Assembly: GCA_024509875.1 (NCBI GenBank)
Contig: JAMPIV010013760.1
Span: 124,001-188,000 of the forward strand
Direction: 5' to 3'
From: Oreohelix idahoensis
Taxonomy: Eukaryota; Mollusca; Gastropoda; Stylommatophora; Oreohelicidae
DNA length: 64,000 nt
The translations under genes and the position numbers were made by a program. Each line of letters opens with the position of its first letter. The stretch's first letter is position 1. The notes under the pieces were generated by a model. It saw only the letters and a list, made by a program, of their open reading frames with translations, had not been told where the DNA came from and searched no databases. Shown one piece after another: positions 22,572 through 35,367 of the stretch.

Positions 22572-24377
22572 TTTAGGCAGGACAGAACATAGTGAGAAAT
22601 CTTATCGCCGCGTTGGTAGTATTAGCCTTTATAACGCGCCCGTCAAGGGTTAACGATAAAAATTTGAAAAATCTACTAGCGTAGTGGTTCCAGGAAAGAT
22701 AGAAAGAATAAAACACATGAACGCATACGATTGAGAGAGCGGACACCTGCTGCCGGCTTGTCAAGTGTTAGAAGCTGGAATTTAGCTACTCAGGCCAACA
22801 GTGCGAGACGATGCCGTTAGCTTGTGTCGAAAACGATGTCGCAAGTTTGAAAATTTTAAAATACCCCGCTAGTCCAATACATTTCTAACCACAGACACTG
22901 GGGAAAAATATATATATACACACACGCATAATTACTTCCTATCGGGAAAAAGGAAGATCTGAGGCGATTTTTATAACATTCAAGTAGTTGAAACTTAGAA
23001 AACAACGAACACCAAAATGGAAAATATATTGAATTCTTTATTAATAGGTTTATGATCATAAAAGTCAGACCAACACATGCTAGTTTGGACTTGCACTAAC
23101 GGTGACTTTTTTTAAACGCGTCCTTGAAAAAGGCAAGAAAGGGTACAAGTAGTCTGATGTAGAAAGGGGTAGACAAGGAGGGAAAAAAATTATGGGATGG
23201 CTCAAACTGAATATTTTTTTGGTAGTCTTAGGCCAAAACCAAGTGTATTTTTGGTAAATGCCAAGTTCGGACGGACAGACCGACAGAAGTACACTAACAT
23301 TGGAACGAAATTGGACCTTAGATTTAAAAATTTGAATGGGAAATCTTAGTAGTAGATCCTATTGGTCAAAATTTTTCATAATATTGAGTACATTCAAAGG
23401 CTTGACGCCATTTGTAGAAGATAGTCCCGAGAGCAGGACGTTGTGTATTTCTGGAAAAAAGTGATTAGCCTTATTAAAGCAAATATATATGAAAGTAATA
23501 GGCATCACAGTTCAGCCAGCAGTATATCTGGAATCTGCTATTCAACGTACCTGTGTTTTTTTTCATTGAATTTCTGGGTTTTATCTAGCACTAGTCCGGT
23601 GCCAGATTTCTATGGGAAAGCCGTTGAGGAGTTTTGGAGTCCAGTAGTGATAGGGGTCGCCAGTATCCCCCCTATTACTTTTGGAGCAGTGGTCATTCGG
23701 CAGAAAGAATTCAGACAGTTCCAGTGGGCCAGATAAGTGAAATATCTGGTACCCTAACAGTACATCAGCTATATGAGCAGCATACCCCTGTATTCAAGAA
23801 ATAAAATATTTCCCTAGTGAAATTAACAGTGACAGTGTATTTTAAAGAGACTGGGAGTGATTAAAAGAATCCCAAACAGCCATCCAGTGTTAGAAACCAG
23901 TAATAGACAGATTTTAGTAACACTATTAGTTTAATTTAACAGTATTTGTTTGGACAACACTTGTCCCTGTGGGTCTAAAATTTACATTTTGTATATATCT
24001 TGAATTCTTTTCATTTTTAAAGTCCTGACCAGAAGAATACTAGGTTCAGGACCAAATAAATCATACAGAAAATTATTAATTGTACAAATATATCCCAGGT
24101 GTTATTTCCTTTAATCATAGCCTTTAATACTTGTTTGTGTAGAGGTGTATTATTGTTAAAGTACCATCACACCACACTTGCATATCCCTAGACATTAGAC
24201 GTAGCTATCATTCATACTAGTCAAGAATAAGTCTGCTTGAGGCCATAAGGTGGTAGCAGAAAGGTATCCTGATAACTCAACCCTAAATTTGTTAGAATCA
24301 GGGACCTTCACAGCTGGCCTCATTCAGTACAATAAGGAAACATATCACAACATTTCATAACATCAAAACCCACCACA
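22569..24377 (+). repeat. Family C LTR 2
   Basis: 1809 bp, TGATTTAGGC to CCACCACA. Lacks a block of about 110 bp near 23066 that LTRs 3-5 have; this deletion differs from those of LTR 1. It serves as 3' LTR of C1 and 5' LTR of C2. A PBS identical in type to that of C1 starts at 24384. Confidence 0.85.
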
Positions 24378-24610
24378 ATAAATTGGGGTCTCTTCTTCCG
24401 GGATTTGAACTTGTTAGTTGTTTAGTAATTTAAATATTGTAGCACTAGTGTCCCCAAAAGTATAAAAGTATTTAAAAGGGAAAATAAAAGCTGATGGACT
24501 GTTAAGAGCCAGTAATTAGTTAATTAATTGGCTAATTAATTAGTTAGTGTTAGCACTCTGTTAATTAAGAGCTTTGAAAATTATATTAGATCATTGTAAA
24601 GATTGATATT
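24378..24610 (+). promoter_or_regulatory. C2 leader with primer-binding site
   Basis: TGGGGTCTCTTCTTCCGG at 24384, six bases after the LTR, then GATTTGAAC as in C1 (one base different from C1). The AT-rich inverted repeat before Gag is kept. Confidence 0.7.
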
Positions 24611-25639
24611 ATGGCAGACCTAGCAAAGTTCAGATCTGCTGCTGTGCTGGCTGCAAAAGAGATGAATATGGATGGACCAGAGTTGGTCCAGTATGTAACC
24701 TCAGAGGTTGATAAATTTATTGCACGAAAAGATAAGAGGTTGGCTGATGAAAGAAAATTAGAATCAGATAGACTAGCTGAGGAGAAGAAATTAGAAGTAG
24801 AAAAAGAAATTAAAAGGTTGCAGATTGAGGCTGACAAAGAGGCTAGGGCATTGGAGGCGGATAGGGAGGCTAAAAAAAAGCGGCTCCAAATTGAAGAAAA
24901 AAAGGCCGAAATGGAAGCCGAGGAAAGAAGACAGGCTGCAGAACGGGAAAGAGAAGAGAAAAAGGCTGAAAGGGAAGCAGAAGATAGGAGATTACAGAGG
25001 GAGCACGAGTTACGACTAAGGGAGTTTGAGTTTCAAAGCCATGCTCCTGAAAATGGTGCCAGCCCTTCTACCTCCGATGCCACTGCTAATAAGGGAGCCT
25101 CAACTTCAGCTATGGGGTTCCATTTAGACCATTTTGTTGAGAGGGACGATGACCTTGAGTCATTTTTGTCTAGATTTGAGGTTTTATCCACCACCTATGG
25201 GTTGGAGAAGGAAAGGTGGAGTTTAAAGTTATCTCAGGGGCTGAGGAGAACTTCTTATGAAGTGTTTGCCAAGATGAGCAAAGACGACCAAGACAATTAT
25301 GACAGGTTAAAGCAGGCTCTTTTGCTAAGGTATGAAAAGAAAGGAGAATTTTACAGGAAAAAGTTTAGGAATGCCAAACTACTGTCGGGTGAGACCTATC
25401 ACCAGTTCTCTGCACGTTTAGAGACGTACTTGGAGAAATGGACTGCTCTGGGGAAAACCCAAGATCTTAAAGAGATGATCATTATTGAGCAATTGAGAGA
25501 GTCCATGGCTCCAGACTTGAGAAAGTTTCTCATGAAACAAGGTGCAGAGAGGCTGGGGGAGTTACTTAATGTCGCTGAGAGGTATCAGGCAGCCCAGGCA
25601 GAGGTAGCTGGCGCTAAAAAGAAACAGATTGACAATTAA
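24611..25639 (+). pseudogene. C2 Gag
   Basis: 342 residues from ATG 24611, nearly identical to C1 Gag (for example Lys for Ile in the coiled coil EAKKKRLQ, Gly for Arg in APENG). Ends at the shared TAA after QIDN. The coiled coil, the capsid-like region and the SCAN-like segment are all complete. Confidence 0.85.
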
Positions 25640-26424
25640 AAGGCTCCACAAAACTCTAATAGATTTGATAACAAAGATCAGGGGAACAAAGGTAAGCACA
25701 ATTTTGATAGGCCACGCAATGATTTTAGAAACAAAAACTCATAATTCAATGATAGGAAATATGATGAAAGAAAACCTTTTCATCAAGGTAGATTATATTG
25801 CAAATGGTGTAAGAGGGAAGGTCATGACATCAAACTTTGTCATAAGAAAACTTCTGGATTTGCTGCTATGAAGATGGGGAACAAGGGAGGAAAGGACAAA
25901 CCTACTGGACAGCAGGAACCTTATCACCCCCCAGTGTGTGTGAGGATGTAGTCTGCAATGGGGTCACCATTAGGTGTCTCTATGATACAGGCTTAGATTT
26001 TGATTCTGTTGTGAGTGCGCACTTGGTGAACCCAGATCAGTATACCACAGAAAGAGTGGAGATACAAGAGGCGACCACGGACATACCACTTATGAAACTT
26101 CCCATTGCCAGGATAACGGTGAAAACTCGCCATGTGGAAGGAGTATTAAGAGCAGCAGTGATCGACGCACCCATCTACCCTCTGATATTGGGGTGTCGTT
26201 ATGTCTTCTTGGGGAATCCCAAGAGACCTGTGGTCTTGGCAGCCGTCCAGACACGATCACAATCCAGAAAGGAAGAAGATGAACCTATAAATACTCATCC
26301 AGAGGAGATGAGGAAGGCACAGGCTGAGGACAAGACACTCAAGCCTTGTTACAAAAAATTACCCAAATGCCCACACACCTCCAAGCAAAGGGGACTATTA
26401 CATGAAGAACAAATTATTATATAG
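25640..26424 (+). pseudogene. C2 zinc knuckle and protease
   Basis: CCHC knuckle (CKWCKREGHDIKLCH) in a frame broken by the shared stops, then protease (CLYDTGLDFDSVVSAHL) in an open frame from about 25936. A two-base TG expansion near 25937 (AGTGTGTGTGAGG) and an extra C near 26371 (TGCCCACACACC) are private to C2; the latter ends the frame at LLHEEQIII. The protease has Glu in VEIQEATTD, shared with C4 but not C1 or C3. Confidence 0.82.
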
Positions 26425-27827
26425 GAAGACCGGAACTGGAACAAATGGTCACGGCCAGCTGGTTCTTCCTACTTCATATAGGGAGAAAGTGTTGGAATTA
26501 GGACATGCGATTCCTTTCAGTGGTCACATGGGGATCAGCGCAACAGGACAGCGTATAGCTTGTCATTATTTCTGGTCAGGAATAACGGAGGATATAAAGA
26601 GATATGTAAAATCCTGCCCAGAATGTCAAAGGGTAGCTCCAAAGCACTGGACTGCTCCAGCAACTCTAGGGGAAAAGCCCCTTGTGGGAACACCTTTTGA
26701 GAGAGTTGCAGTGGATATTGTGTGACCTCTCACTCGGACCAAGAGGAGGAACAGTTACATCCTTACTCTGGTGGACACGTGTTCTATGTGGGGAGAGGCG
26801 GTAGCCCTGTCGTCAATTGATTCCAAGCATGTCGCAGAGGCATTACTTACAATATTCACAAGGTTAGGATTCCCGCATCAAATCTTGACTGATAACGGCT
26901 CACAGTTCAAGGGGAAACTAACGGAAGAAGTTTTCAGGATCTTCCAAGCCAGGCACTTTCATTGTAGTCCGTATCACCCCCAAGGAAACGGCCAGGTAGA
27001 GAGGTTCAACGGGACTCTCATTTCTATCCTGAGAAAGCTGGCACATGAGAAACCTGATACTTGGGACCAATACCTGCCCGCTGCGTTGTTTGCGTATCGG
27101 GAAGTTCCACATAATTCAACCGGGATGGCACCCGCAACCCTGTTATTTGGGAGGCCAATAAAAGGTCCATTAGAAGCTTTGTTGAGTACCTGGACAGATG
27201 ATAAGGCAGAAGAGACTGTTACCTCATCATACCAATATGTGAACGAGCTGACCACTCGTCTTAAAACTGGCTGGAAACTTGCAAATGATAATCTCAGACA
27301 AGCCAGGAAAAAAACATGCTGCCTATTTTAATAAGAAAGCTAAGGATAGAGAATTATTTGTGGGAGAGAAGGTGCTTCTTCTACTGCCCGGCAGCCAAAA
27401 CAAACTACAAATTGGATGGCAAGGTCCATATACTGTTCTAGAGAAGGTGTCTAGAACAAATTATAAAATCGACAAGAAAGGGAAAGAGAAAGTATATCAT
27501 GTGAACCTTCTAAAGAAGTATCTGGACAGGGAAATCCAGGAAGGAACACACTTAATGTCCTTGTCGATAGCAACAGGGATGAAGAATAAACCGCTCACAT
27601 CCCATGAGTATCCCTTGAAAACATGTGAGACACCGGCACATGTAAAAGTCAGTAAACACTTGACGAAAAAACAGAAAGAACAGGTTCAAAAGGTTCTGAC
27701 TGATCATACGGACGTGTTAACAGACAAACCGGGGCACACGAATTTGTTAGAATATGACATGAAACTAGTAGACCCAACACCGATCTGTATCCCTACACGA
27801 TCCCGTTTGCCAAGGAGAAAGCTTTGA
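26402..27827 (+). pseudogene. C2 integrase
   Basis: HHCC finger from 26402 (HAIPFSGHMG ... SCPECQ), TGA at 26723-26725 in VDIV as in C1 and C3, then core motifs LTDNGSQFKGK and NGQVERFNGTL, an extra A in the A-run at 27308-27314 that breaks the frame (private), and GPY/F QGPYTVLEKVSRTN. Ends RLPRRKL at the shared frameshift. Three breaks in one domain make it non-functional. Confidence 0.85.
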
Positions 27828-28832
27828 AAGAGGAGATTGAGTACCTATTGAAAGAAGGAATTATTTCTCATAGCGAATCTCCATATAGTTCCAGTGTGGT
27901 TTTGCTGAGAAAACCCTCTGGAGAACATCGTCTGTGTATAGATTACAGGAACCTGAATGCTGTCACAGAGAATCAGGTGGATCCATTACCTGACACAAAT
28001 TAATTATTTGCCAGGCTAAACAAAGCAAAATATTTTTCGAAGGTGGATCTGAGCAAAGGCTATTATCAGATTCCAGTGAAGCCTGAGGTCAGATCTTATT
28101 TGGCGTTTAGCACTTCGGAAGGACATTACGAATTCAACATGTTACCTTTTGGGTTGAAAAATGCTCCGAGTGTATTTTCTAGGATGATGCGAAAATTGTT
28201 GGCTCCACTAAATAACCCATGCATCACAAACTTTATTGATGATATCCTCATTGCTACAGAAACACTTGAGGAACATATTAACTCTTTGACTATGCTGTTT
28301 GATAGACTAAGAGAAGCTAATTTGACGGCTAGACCAACAAAATGTTGTATTGGTTGTAAAGAGTTGGAGTTCTTGGGACATACTGTGTTTCAGGGTAGTA
28401 TGACTCCTGACCCCAAGAACCTTGAAAAAATTGCAGAGAGCACCTAGGCCACAAACAAAGAAAGACGTGAGATCTTTCGTGTCGTTGTGTGGATTCTATC
28501 AGAAATATATCAAAAATTTTAACTCTATTTGTGCTCCTCTGGCGGATTTAACTCGCAAGGGAAATCCTGATAGAATTGTTTGGTCAGCCCAATTTGAATC
28601 AGCCTACCAAGAGTTAAAGGAAAAACGTGCAAGCAAGCCTATCTTGAAATTACCTGATTTGAGTCAGGAATTTGTGGTGAGAAGTGACGCAAGCAATGTG
28701 GGCCTGGGGGCTACGTTGTTGCAAAGATCATCGTCACCAGAGGGAGAGCTGAACCCAGTCGCTTATGCTAGCCGCAAATTAAGCAAAGCGGAGCAAAACT
28801 ATTCAACAAGCGAAAAAGAATGTCTAGCTTGA
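27828..28832 (+). pseudogene. C2 reverse transcriptase and truncated RNase H
   Basis: As C1, with TAA at 28001-28003, FIDD active site, the A-run frameshift near 28429 and RNase H cut at EKECLA by the LTR start. Private changes include Asn for Lys in the first RT motif (LCIDYRNLNAV), Leu in ATETLEEH and Arg-Ala in EKRASKP. Confidence 0.87.
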
Positions 28833-30744
28833 TTTAGGCAGGACAGAACATAGTGAGAAATCTTATCGCCGCGTTGGTAGTATTAGCCTTTATAACGCGC
28901 CCGTCAAGGGTTAACGATAAAAATTTGAAAAATCTACTAGCGTAGTGGTTCCAGGAAAGATAGAAAGAATAAAACACATGAACGCATACGATTGAGAGAG
29001 CGGACACCTGCTGCCGGCTTGTCAAGTGTTAGAAGCTGGAATTTAGCTACTCAGGCCAACAGTGCGAGACGATGCCGTTAGCTTGTGTCGAAAACGATGT
29101 CGCAAGTTTGAAAATTTTAAAATACCCCGCTAGTCCAATACATTTCTAACCACAGACACTGGGGAAAAATATATATATACACACACGCATAATTACTTCC
29201 TATCGGGAAAAAGGAAGATCTGAGGCGATTTTTATAACATTCAAGTAGTTGAAACTTAGAAAACAACGAACACCAAAATGGAAAATATATTGAATTCTTT
29301 ATTAATAGGTTTATGATCATAAAAGTTAGCTAGTCTAAGAGCTGGTCTTGTCCTGATGGGTAATATGCTTTCAAACAAAAAATCCGACAGATAGAAATAA
29401 AGTTATAGACAAAAGACGGTATTTGTTCGTACAGACAGACCAACACATGCTAGTTTGGACTTGCACTAACGGTGACTTTTTTTAAACGCGTCCTTGAAAA
29501 AGGCAAGAAAGTGTACAAGTAGTCTGATGTAGAAAGGGGTAGACAAGGAGGGAAAAAAATTATGGGATGGCTCAAACTGAATATTTTTTTGGTAGTCTTA
29601 GGCCAAAACCAAGTGTATTTTTGGTAAATGCCAAGTTCGGACGGACAGACCGACAGAAGTACACTAACATTGGAACGAAATTGGACCTTAGATTTAAAAA
29701 TTTGAATGGGAAATCTTAGTAGTAGATCCTATTGGTCAAAATTTTTCATAATATTGAGTACATTCAAAGGCTTGACGCCATTTGTAGAAGATAGTCCCGA
29801 GAGCAGGACGTTGTGTATTTCTGGAAAAAAGTGATTAGCCTTATTAAAGCAAATATATATGAAAGTAATAGGCATCACAGTTCAGCCAGCAGTATATCTG
29901 GAATCTGCTATTCAACGTACCTGTGTTTTTTTTTCATTGAATTTCTGGGTTTTATCTAGCACTAGTCCGGTGCCAGATTTCTATGGGAAAGCCGTTGAGG
30001 AGTTTTGGAGTCCAGTAGTGATAGGGGTCGCCAGTATCCCCCTATTACTTTTGGAGCAGTGGTCATTCGGCAGAAAGAATTCAGACAGTTCCAGTGGGCC
30101 AGATAAGTGAAATATCTGGTACCCTAACAGTACATCAGCTATATGAGCAGCATACCCCTGTATTCAAGAAATAAAATATTTCCCTAGTGAAATTAACAGT
30201 GACAGTGTATTTTAAAGAGACTGGGAGTGATTAAAAGAATCCCAAACAGCCATCCAGTGTTAGAAACCAGTAATAGACAGATTTTAGTAACACTATTAGT
30301 TTAATTTAACAGTATTTGTTTGGACACTTGTCCCTGTGGGTCTAAAATTTACATTTTGTATATATCTTGAATTCTTTTCATTTTTAAAGTCCTGACCAGA
30401 AGAATACTAGGTTCAGGACCAAATAAATCATACAGAAAATTATTAATTGTACAAATATATCCCAGGTGTTATTTCCTTTAATCATAGCCTTTAATACTTG
30501 TTTGTGTAGAGGTGTATTATTGTTAAAGTACCATCACACCACACTTGCATATCCCTAGACATTAGACGTAGCTATCATTCATACTAGTCAAGAATAAGTC
30601 TGCTTGAGGCCATAAGGTGGTAGCAGAAAGGTATCCTGATAACTCAACCCTAAATTTGTTAGAATCAGGGACCTTCACAGCTGGCCTCATTCAGTACAAT
30701 AAGGAAACATATCACAACATTTCATAACATCAAAACCCACCACA
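28830..30744 (+). repeat. Family C LTR 3
   Basis: 1915 bp full-length form, TGATTTAGGC to CCACCACA, including the blocks missing from LTRs 1 and 2. AATAAA words occur near 30169 and 30420 and could act as polyadenylation signals. Confidence 0.87.
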
Positions 30745-30977
30745 ATAAATTGGGGTCTCTTCTTCCGGGATTTGAACTTGTTAGTTGTTTAGTAATTTAA
30801 ATATTGTAGCACTAGTGTCCCCAAAAGTATAAAAGTATTTAAAAGGGAAAATAAAAGCTGATGGACTGTTAAGAGCCAGTAATTAGTTAATTAATTGGCT
30901 AATTAATTAGTTAGTGTTAGCACTCTGTTAATTAAGAGCTTTGAAAATTATATTAGATCATTGTAAAGATTGATATT
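30745..30977 (+). promoter_or_regulatory. C3 leader with primer-binding site
   Basis: PBS TGGGGTCTCTTCTTCCGG starts at 30751, same arrangement as C2. Confidence 0.7.
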
Positions 30978-32006
30978 ATGGCAGACCTAGCAAAGTTCAG
31001 ATCTGCTGCTGTGCTGGCTGCAAAAGAGATGAATATGGATGGACCAGAGTTGGTCCAGTATGTAACCTCAGAGGTTGATAAATTTATTGCACGAAAAGAT
31101 AAGAGGTTGGCTGATGAAAGAAAATTAGAATCAGATAGACTAGCTGAGGAGAAGAAATTAGAAGTAGAAAAAGAAATTAAAAGGTTGCAGATTGAGGCTG
31201 ACAAAGAGGCTAGGGCATTGGAGGCGGATAGGGAGGCTAAAATAAAGCGGCTCCAAATTGAAGAAAAAAAGGCCGAAATGGAAGCCGAGGAAAGAAGACA
31301 GGCTGCAGAACGGGAAAGAGAAGAGAAAAAGGCTGAAAGGGAAGCAGAAGATAGGAGATTACAGAGGGAGCACGAGTTACGACTAAGGGAGTTTGAGTTT
31401 CAAAGCCATGCTCCTGAAAATGGTGCCAGCCCTTCTACCTCCGATGCCACTGCTAATAAGAGAGCCTCAACTTCAGCTATGGGGTTCCATTTAGACCATT
31501 TTGTTGAGAGGGACGATGACCTTGAGTAATTTTTGTCTAGATTTGAGGTTTTATCCACCACCTATGGGTTGGAGAAGGAAAGGTGGAGTTTAAAGTTATC
31601 TCAGGGGCTGAGGAGAACTTCTTATAAAGTGTTTGCCAAGATGAGCAAAGACGACCAAGACAATTATGACAGGTTAAAGCAGGCTCTTTTGCTAAGGTAT
31701 GAAAAGAAAGGAGAATTTTACAGGAAAAAGTTTAGGAATGCCAAACTACTGTCGGGTGAGACCTATCACCAGTTCTCTGCACGTTTAGAGACGTACTTGG
31801 AGAAATGGACTGCTCTGGGGAAAACCCAAGATCTTAAAGAGATGATCATTATTGAGCAATTGAGAGAGTCCATGGCTCCAGACTTGAGAAAGTTTCTCAT
31901 GAAACAGGGTGCAGAGAGGCTGGGTGAGTTACTTAATGTCGCTGAGAGGTATCAGGCAGCCCAGGCAGAGGTAGCTGGCGCTAAAAAGAAACAGATTGAC
32001 AATTAA
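30978..32006 (+). pseudogene. C3 Gag
   Basis: From ATG 30978; same frame as C1 but interrupted by TAA at 31527-31529 where C1/C2 have Ser (DDLESFLSRF). This stop is shared with C4. The second half runs from 31530 to the common TAA after QIDN, with a private Lys for Glu (RTSYKVF). Confidence 0.85.
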
Positions 32007-32514
32007 AAGGCTCCACAAAACTCTAATAGATTTGATAACAAAGATCAGGGAAACAAAGGTAAGCACAATTTTGATAGGCCACGCAATGATTTTAGAAACA
32101 AAAACTCATAATACAATGATAGGAAATATGATGAAAGAAAACCTTTTCATCAAGGTAGATTATATTGCAAATGGTGTAAGAGGGAAGGTCATGACATCAA
32201 ACTTTGTCATAAGAAAACGTCTGGATTTGCTGCTATGAAGATGGGGAACAAGGGAGGAAAGGACAAACCTACTGGACAGCAGGAACCTTATCACCCCCCA
32301 GTGTGTGAGGATGTAGTCTGCAATGGGGTCACCATTAGGTGTCTCTATGATACAGGCTTAGATTTTGATTCTGTTGTGAGTGCGCACTTGGTGAACCCAG
32401 ATCAGTATACCACAGAAAGAGTGGAGATACAAGGGGCGACCACGGACATACCACTTATGAAACTTCCCATTGCCAGGATAACTGTGAAAACTCGCCATGT
32501 GGAAGGAGTATTAA
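32007..32514 (+). pseudogene. C3 zinc knuckle and protease, 5' part (split by piggyBac)
   Basis: CCHC knuckle, then an open frame from 32235 (MKMGNKGGKDKP) into the protease (CLYDTGLDFDSVVSAHL, VEIQGATTDIPLMK, VKTRHVEGVL), broken by the piggyBac element at the TTAA 32511-32514. The remaining part resumes at 35804. C1, C2 and C4 show the intact site. Confidence 0.85.
32511..32514. repeat. piggyBac TTAA target site, left copy
   Basis: TTAA directly before the left terminal inverted repeat, duplicated at 35800-35803. The uninterrupted family C units have a single TTAA here (GTATTAAGAGC). Confidence 0.95.
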
Positions 32515-32648
32515 CCCTCTATTGGGCCATTTATGAAATAGTTGGAAAAAAAATTCTTGGAGTGGTTTTTTGTGGCTGTCCCATGTCTGAAAAGTGGTGT
32601 GAAGGTTAATTTTGGGCAAAAAAATGTTTAGTTAGTGTTTTATGGGTA

Positions 32649-32712
32649 TGTTGCCAATTGGCAACAAATCACCATTAAGGTTGGGAACATTTATTGTTGC
32701 CATTTGGCAACA
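32649..32712. repeat. piggyBac left subterminal palindromes (2)
   Basis: TGTTGCCAATTGGCAACA at 32649-32666 (perfect) and TGTTGCCATTTGGCAACA at 32695-32712 (one central mismatch). They lie about 135 and 180 bp inside the left end. The same word occurs three times at the right end; likely protein-binding or structural sites of the transposon. Confidence 0.85.
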
Positions 32713-32937
32713 TATATCTTTTAACTATGTTTTTATGTCTAACAACATCTATTTCACCTTTTTTTTTACTCCCTACCTACATTTAATATTTAAACAGTAA
32801 ATAGCAGACAACAAAATTTGTGAAACTTCATGAAGTTAAGTGTAATTTATACAGAAAATGCCACACATACAATGAAACATATAGTTACTGAAAAAAAAAA
32901 AAATCTTCTGTCTCGTGACTCAATCACAGCTCCACAC

Positions 32938-34977
32938 TCATGTTTCATGAAATACTTTGAAACAGTTTGAATGTTTATTGAGGCACAAGTGTAGGTTACA
33001 CTTCTCACAGACAGTTCTGGAGTATCCCTTGCATCCAGGAAGTTTGCATCTCCCTTTGTTGGTGACGGAATTGGGGCTGTGGCCAACATTGTCAGTTCTG
33101 ACATGAAAAGGAGGTACATTTGCTGTTTGCCCTCTCTTCTTTTTAGCCACCAGCTGTGTCTCAGTGCTTCCTGATGGCCTTCCCCTTTTATTATTTTCAC
33201 TTTTTCCTGCTTTTAGGAGACACAAAGCAATCTGCAACTTGAAATCAACTAATGGTAGTCTGTCCTTTTTTTCCATACCATCCTTACACACATCTGAACA
33301 ATAAGTTAGCCAAGCTTGCACCACAGAAACATCCAGGAAATGAAACAATATTCTGTGGTACCATTTCTTGGATCTAATAGGTATACGATAGAGTGCCAGC
33401 AAGGAGTCCAGCAAATCTACCCCTCCCATGAACATGTTATATTCTTTCACAGCTGCAGGGCAAGAAATGTGTATTTCCTTCTTGGCTTTTCTGTCCCATC
33501 TTCTGACTACACATTCTGGTTCAACTGCTGCATAGGTGCTTAGCAGTGTGACTGCTTTATTGTCATACCATTTGATAGCTTTCAATGTGGCTCCGTTTGT
33601 TGCTGCAGTACAAACAACAGATGACCCTCTTCCTTTCGTTTTCAGTTCCTTATCGGAACACAGATTACACCCTTTCAGCCGGTTTGCGCGGACAGTGCCA
33701 AGACATGCAATGCCTTGTTTCCAGAGGCATGCCTGCAATGCTGGCGAATTAAACCAGTTGTCAAAATATACTTTATGCCACACATTTTTAGGGATACGTT
33801 GAAGAAGTCTCAGCACGATATTAGCTGATGCTCCTAAATCAGGTTGGCCAGGACACACGTCAATTTTTCCAGTGTAAATTTCAAAATCATGAATCAAACC
33901 AGAAATGCTTGAACAAACGAAGACTTTATAGCCCCACTTTTTGGGTTTCTTTGGGTTGTACTGACGCAGAGATGATTGACCTTTGAATGGGATAACTTGC
34001 TCATCAATGCTCAGCCTTTCTGCTGGTTTGATTGAATTGAATTTCACTTTCAGAGCGTCAACTAAAGGTCTTAATTTGAACAATTTGTCGCCTTCATTGT
34101 CTTGCTGCTTGTTGTTGTCATTGCAGTGAATGTTACTTTTGATTTCTTTAAACCTCTTGTTCGTCATAGTATCAGCAACAAGTCCATAGCGCGTTGTAGA
34201 GTCCCAGTACAATTTACAACTGGGCATTCTAACAATACTCATCATAAACGCAATTCCAAAAAACTGTTCCAGTTCTGGCTGGCTCAATCTGAGAGGCTTC
34301 ATGATGTTTTTCTGGATGCTGTACTTGTTTGATTCAGTGACCATATGTGCCATTGTATCATCATCAATGAATCTGCGGAAGTATTCTATTGGTTCTGAGG
34401 TAACTGATACGTGTGCCGAATCACCAGAGAAGGGCGGAGCTTCAGAAGATACATCTGAGGCTTCACGGTGTCTCCATAGCATCCGACGACGATCAAAGGT
34501 TACATCTGTGTCCTCCAGCTCTGATGCAGATGATTCTGAAAAAAAAGAAAACAAAGATATTAATTATCTGGCAACATAAACAATCATTTATTGGTATACT
34601 GGTGTACATGTTATTATTCTGATAATAGTAATAATGATAAAAATTATTCTAATCCACATTATGGTATAAAGCGTTCCACAAGTAAGTCTCCGTCAGCCGA
34701 TATTTAGTACCTGATGGACTAGGCTGAAACTGTACATAGGTTGTACACTGATGGACAAGGCTACAACTGCAGTCTGAAATAAAGTGGCCACATTAAAAAA
34801 AAAAACATCAATTAAATTCAACAAACCTGAATCGGTTGTGTCCGAGGAAGGGCCGGGTTGCCACGTGTTATCCAGGATGTCTTCAGCCTCACTGTCTGAC
34901 AGCTCACTATCGCTAGAAGCCTCAGGTATTGGTCTATAGATTGTAGTCTTTTGGCTGTAAAACTTTTGAGGATCCAT
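32938..34977 (-). CDS. piggyBac transposase (two exons)
   Basis: Exon 1 34977-34827 and exon 2 34535-32938, joined over a 291-bp intron with GT at 34826 and TTTTTTTTCAG before 34535. The phase agrees (151 + 1598 nt), giving 582 residues. The acidic Ser-rich N-terminus (SSDSELSDSEAED) is usual for the family. The DDE_Tnp_1_7 core follows: VIPFKGQSS with SIDEQ (first Asp), VYFDNWFNSPAL (second Asp), GGVDLLDSLLALYRI (third Asp pair). The C-terminus is a Cys-rich zinc-binding region (CKLPGC ... CEKC ... LCLNKHSNCF), which binds the element ends in piggyBac. No stop or frameshift seen. The Met at 34554 upstream of exon 2 is intronic. It should excise and insert at TTAA in the nucleus. Confidence 0.92.
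34536..34826 (-). other. Intron of the piggyBac transposase
   Basis: Donor CAG|GTTTGT and acceptor with an eight-T tract before CAG. Reading through would hit a stop soon after exon 1 (at 34693), and the spliced frame joins two acidic Ser-rich stretches, as expected for the N-terminal region. Confidence 0.85.
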
Positions 34978-35367
34978 TGTGTTTAACTGTAAAAAAAAAT
35001 TTAAAAAAAAATGACAACATATACATTTTGTAATTCAAAAGTTTTTCATCACAAAATTGTTTAATCTCATCTGATGATACATTATGTTTTGTGATTACTG
35101 GCAATTTTAGTGGTTATCATGTGCAGTTTAGTTCTAAAAGTCAAGTCTAGATGAAGTAAATATGTTTTATTCATTTACAATATTATTAGTAATTTATACT
35201 GGTAATTCTACTATTTACATTGACCTTTTTAGGATACATAAAATTGCAAATAACAACTTTTTTTTTTAAATGATGAAGTTTAATCAATTATAATGAGAAT
35301 AAAATACTAATGTTGTTGATTACAGAGAAATACAACATTAAATATCATTTATTAGGTAAAAAGCAAC
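34978..35367 (-). other. piggyBac upstream region
   Basis: AT-rich sequence between the transposase start and the right-end palindromes; presumably contains the promoter and 5' UTR, but no element could be assigned. Confidence 0.4.

Noticed and set aside
34536..34554. ATG at 34554 as transposase start
   Set aside because: It lies in the polypyrimidine stretch of the intron; the spliced frame from 34977 gives the expected acidic N-terminus.
34301..34622. Plus-strand ORFs opposite the piggyBac transposase
   Set aside because: Shadows of the conserved transposase frame.
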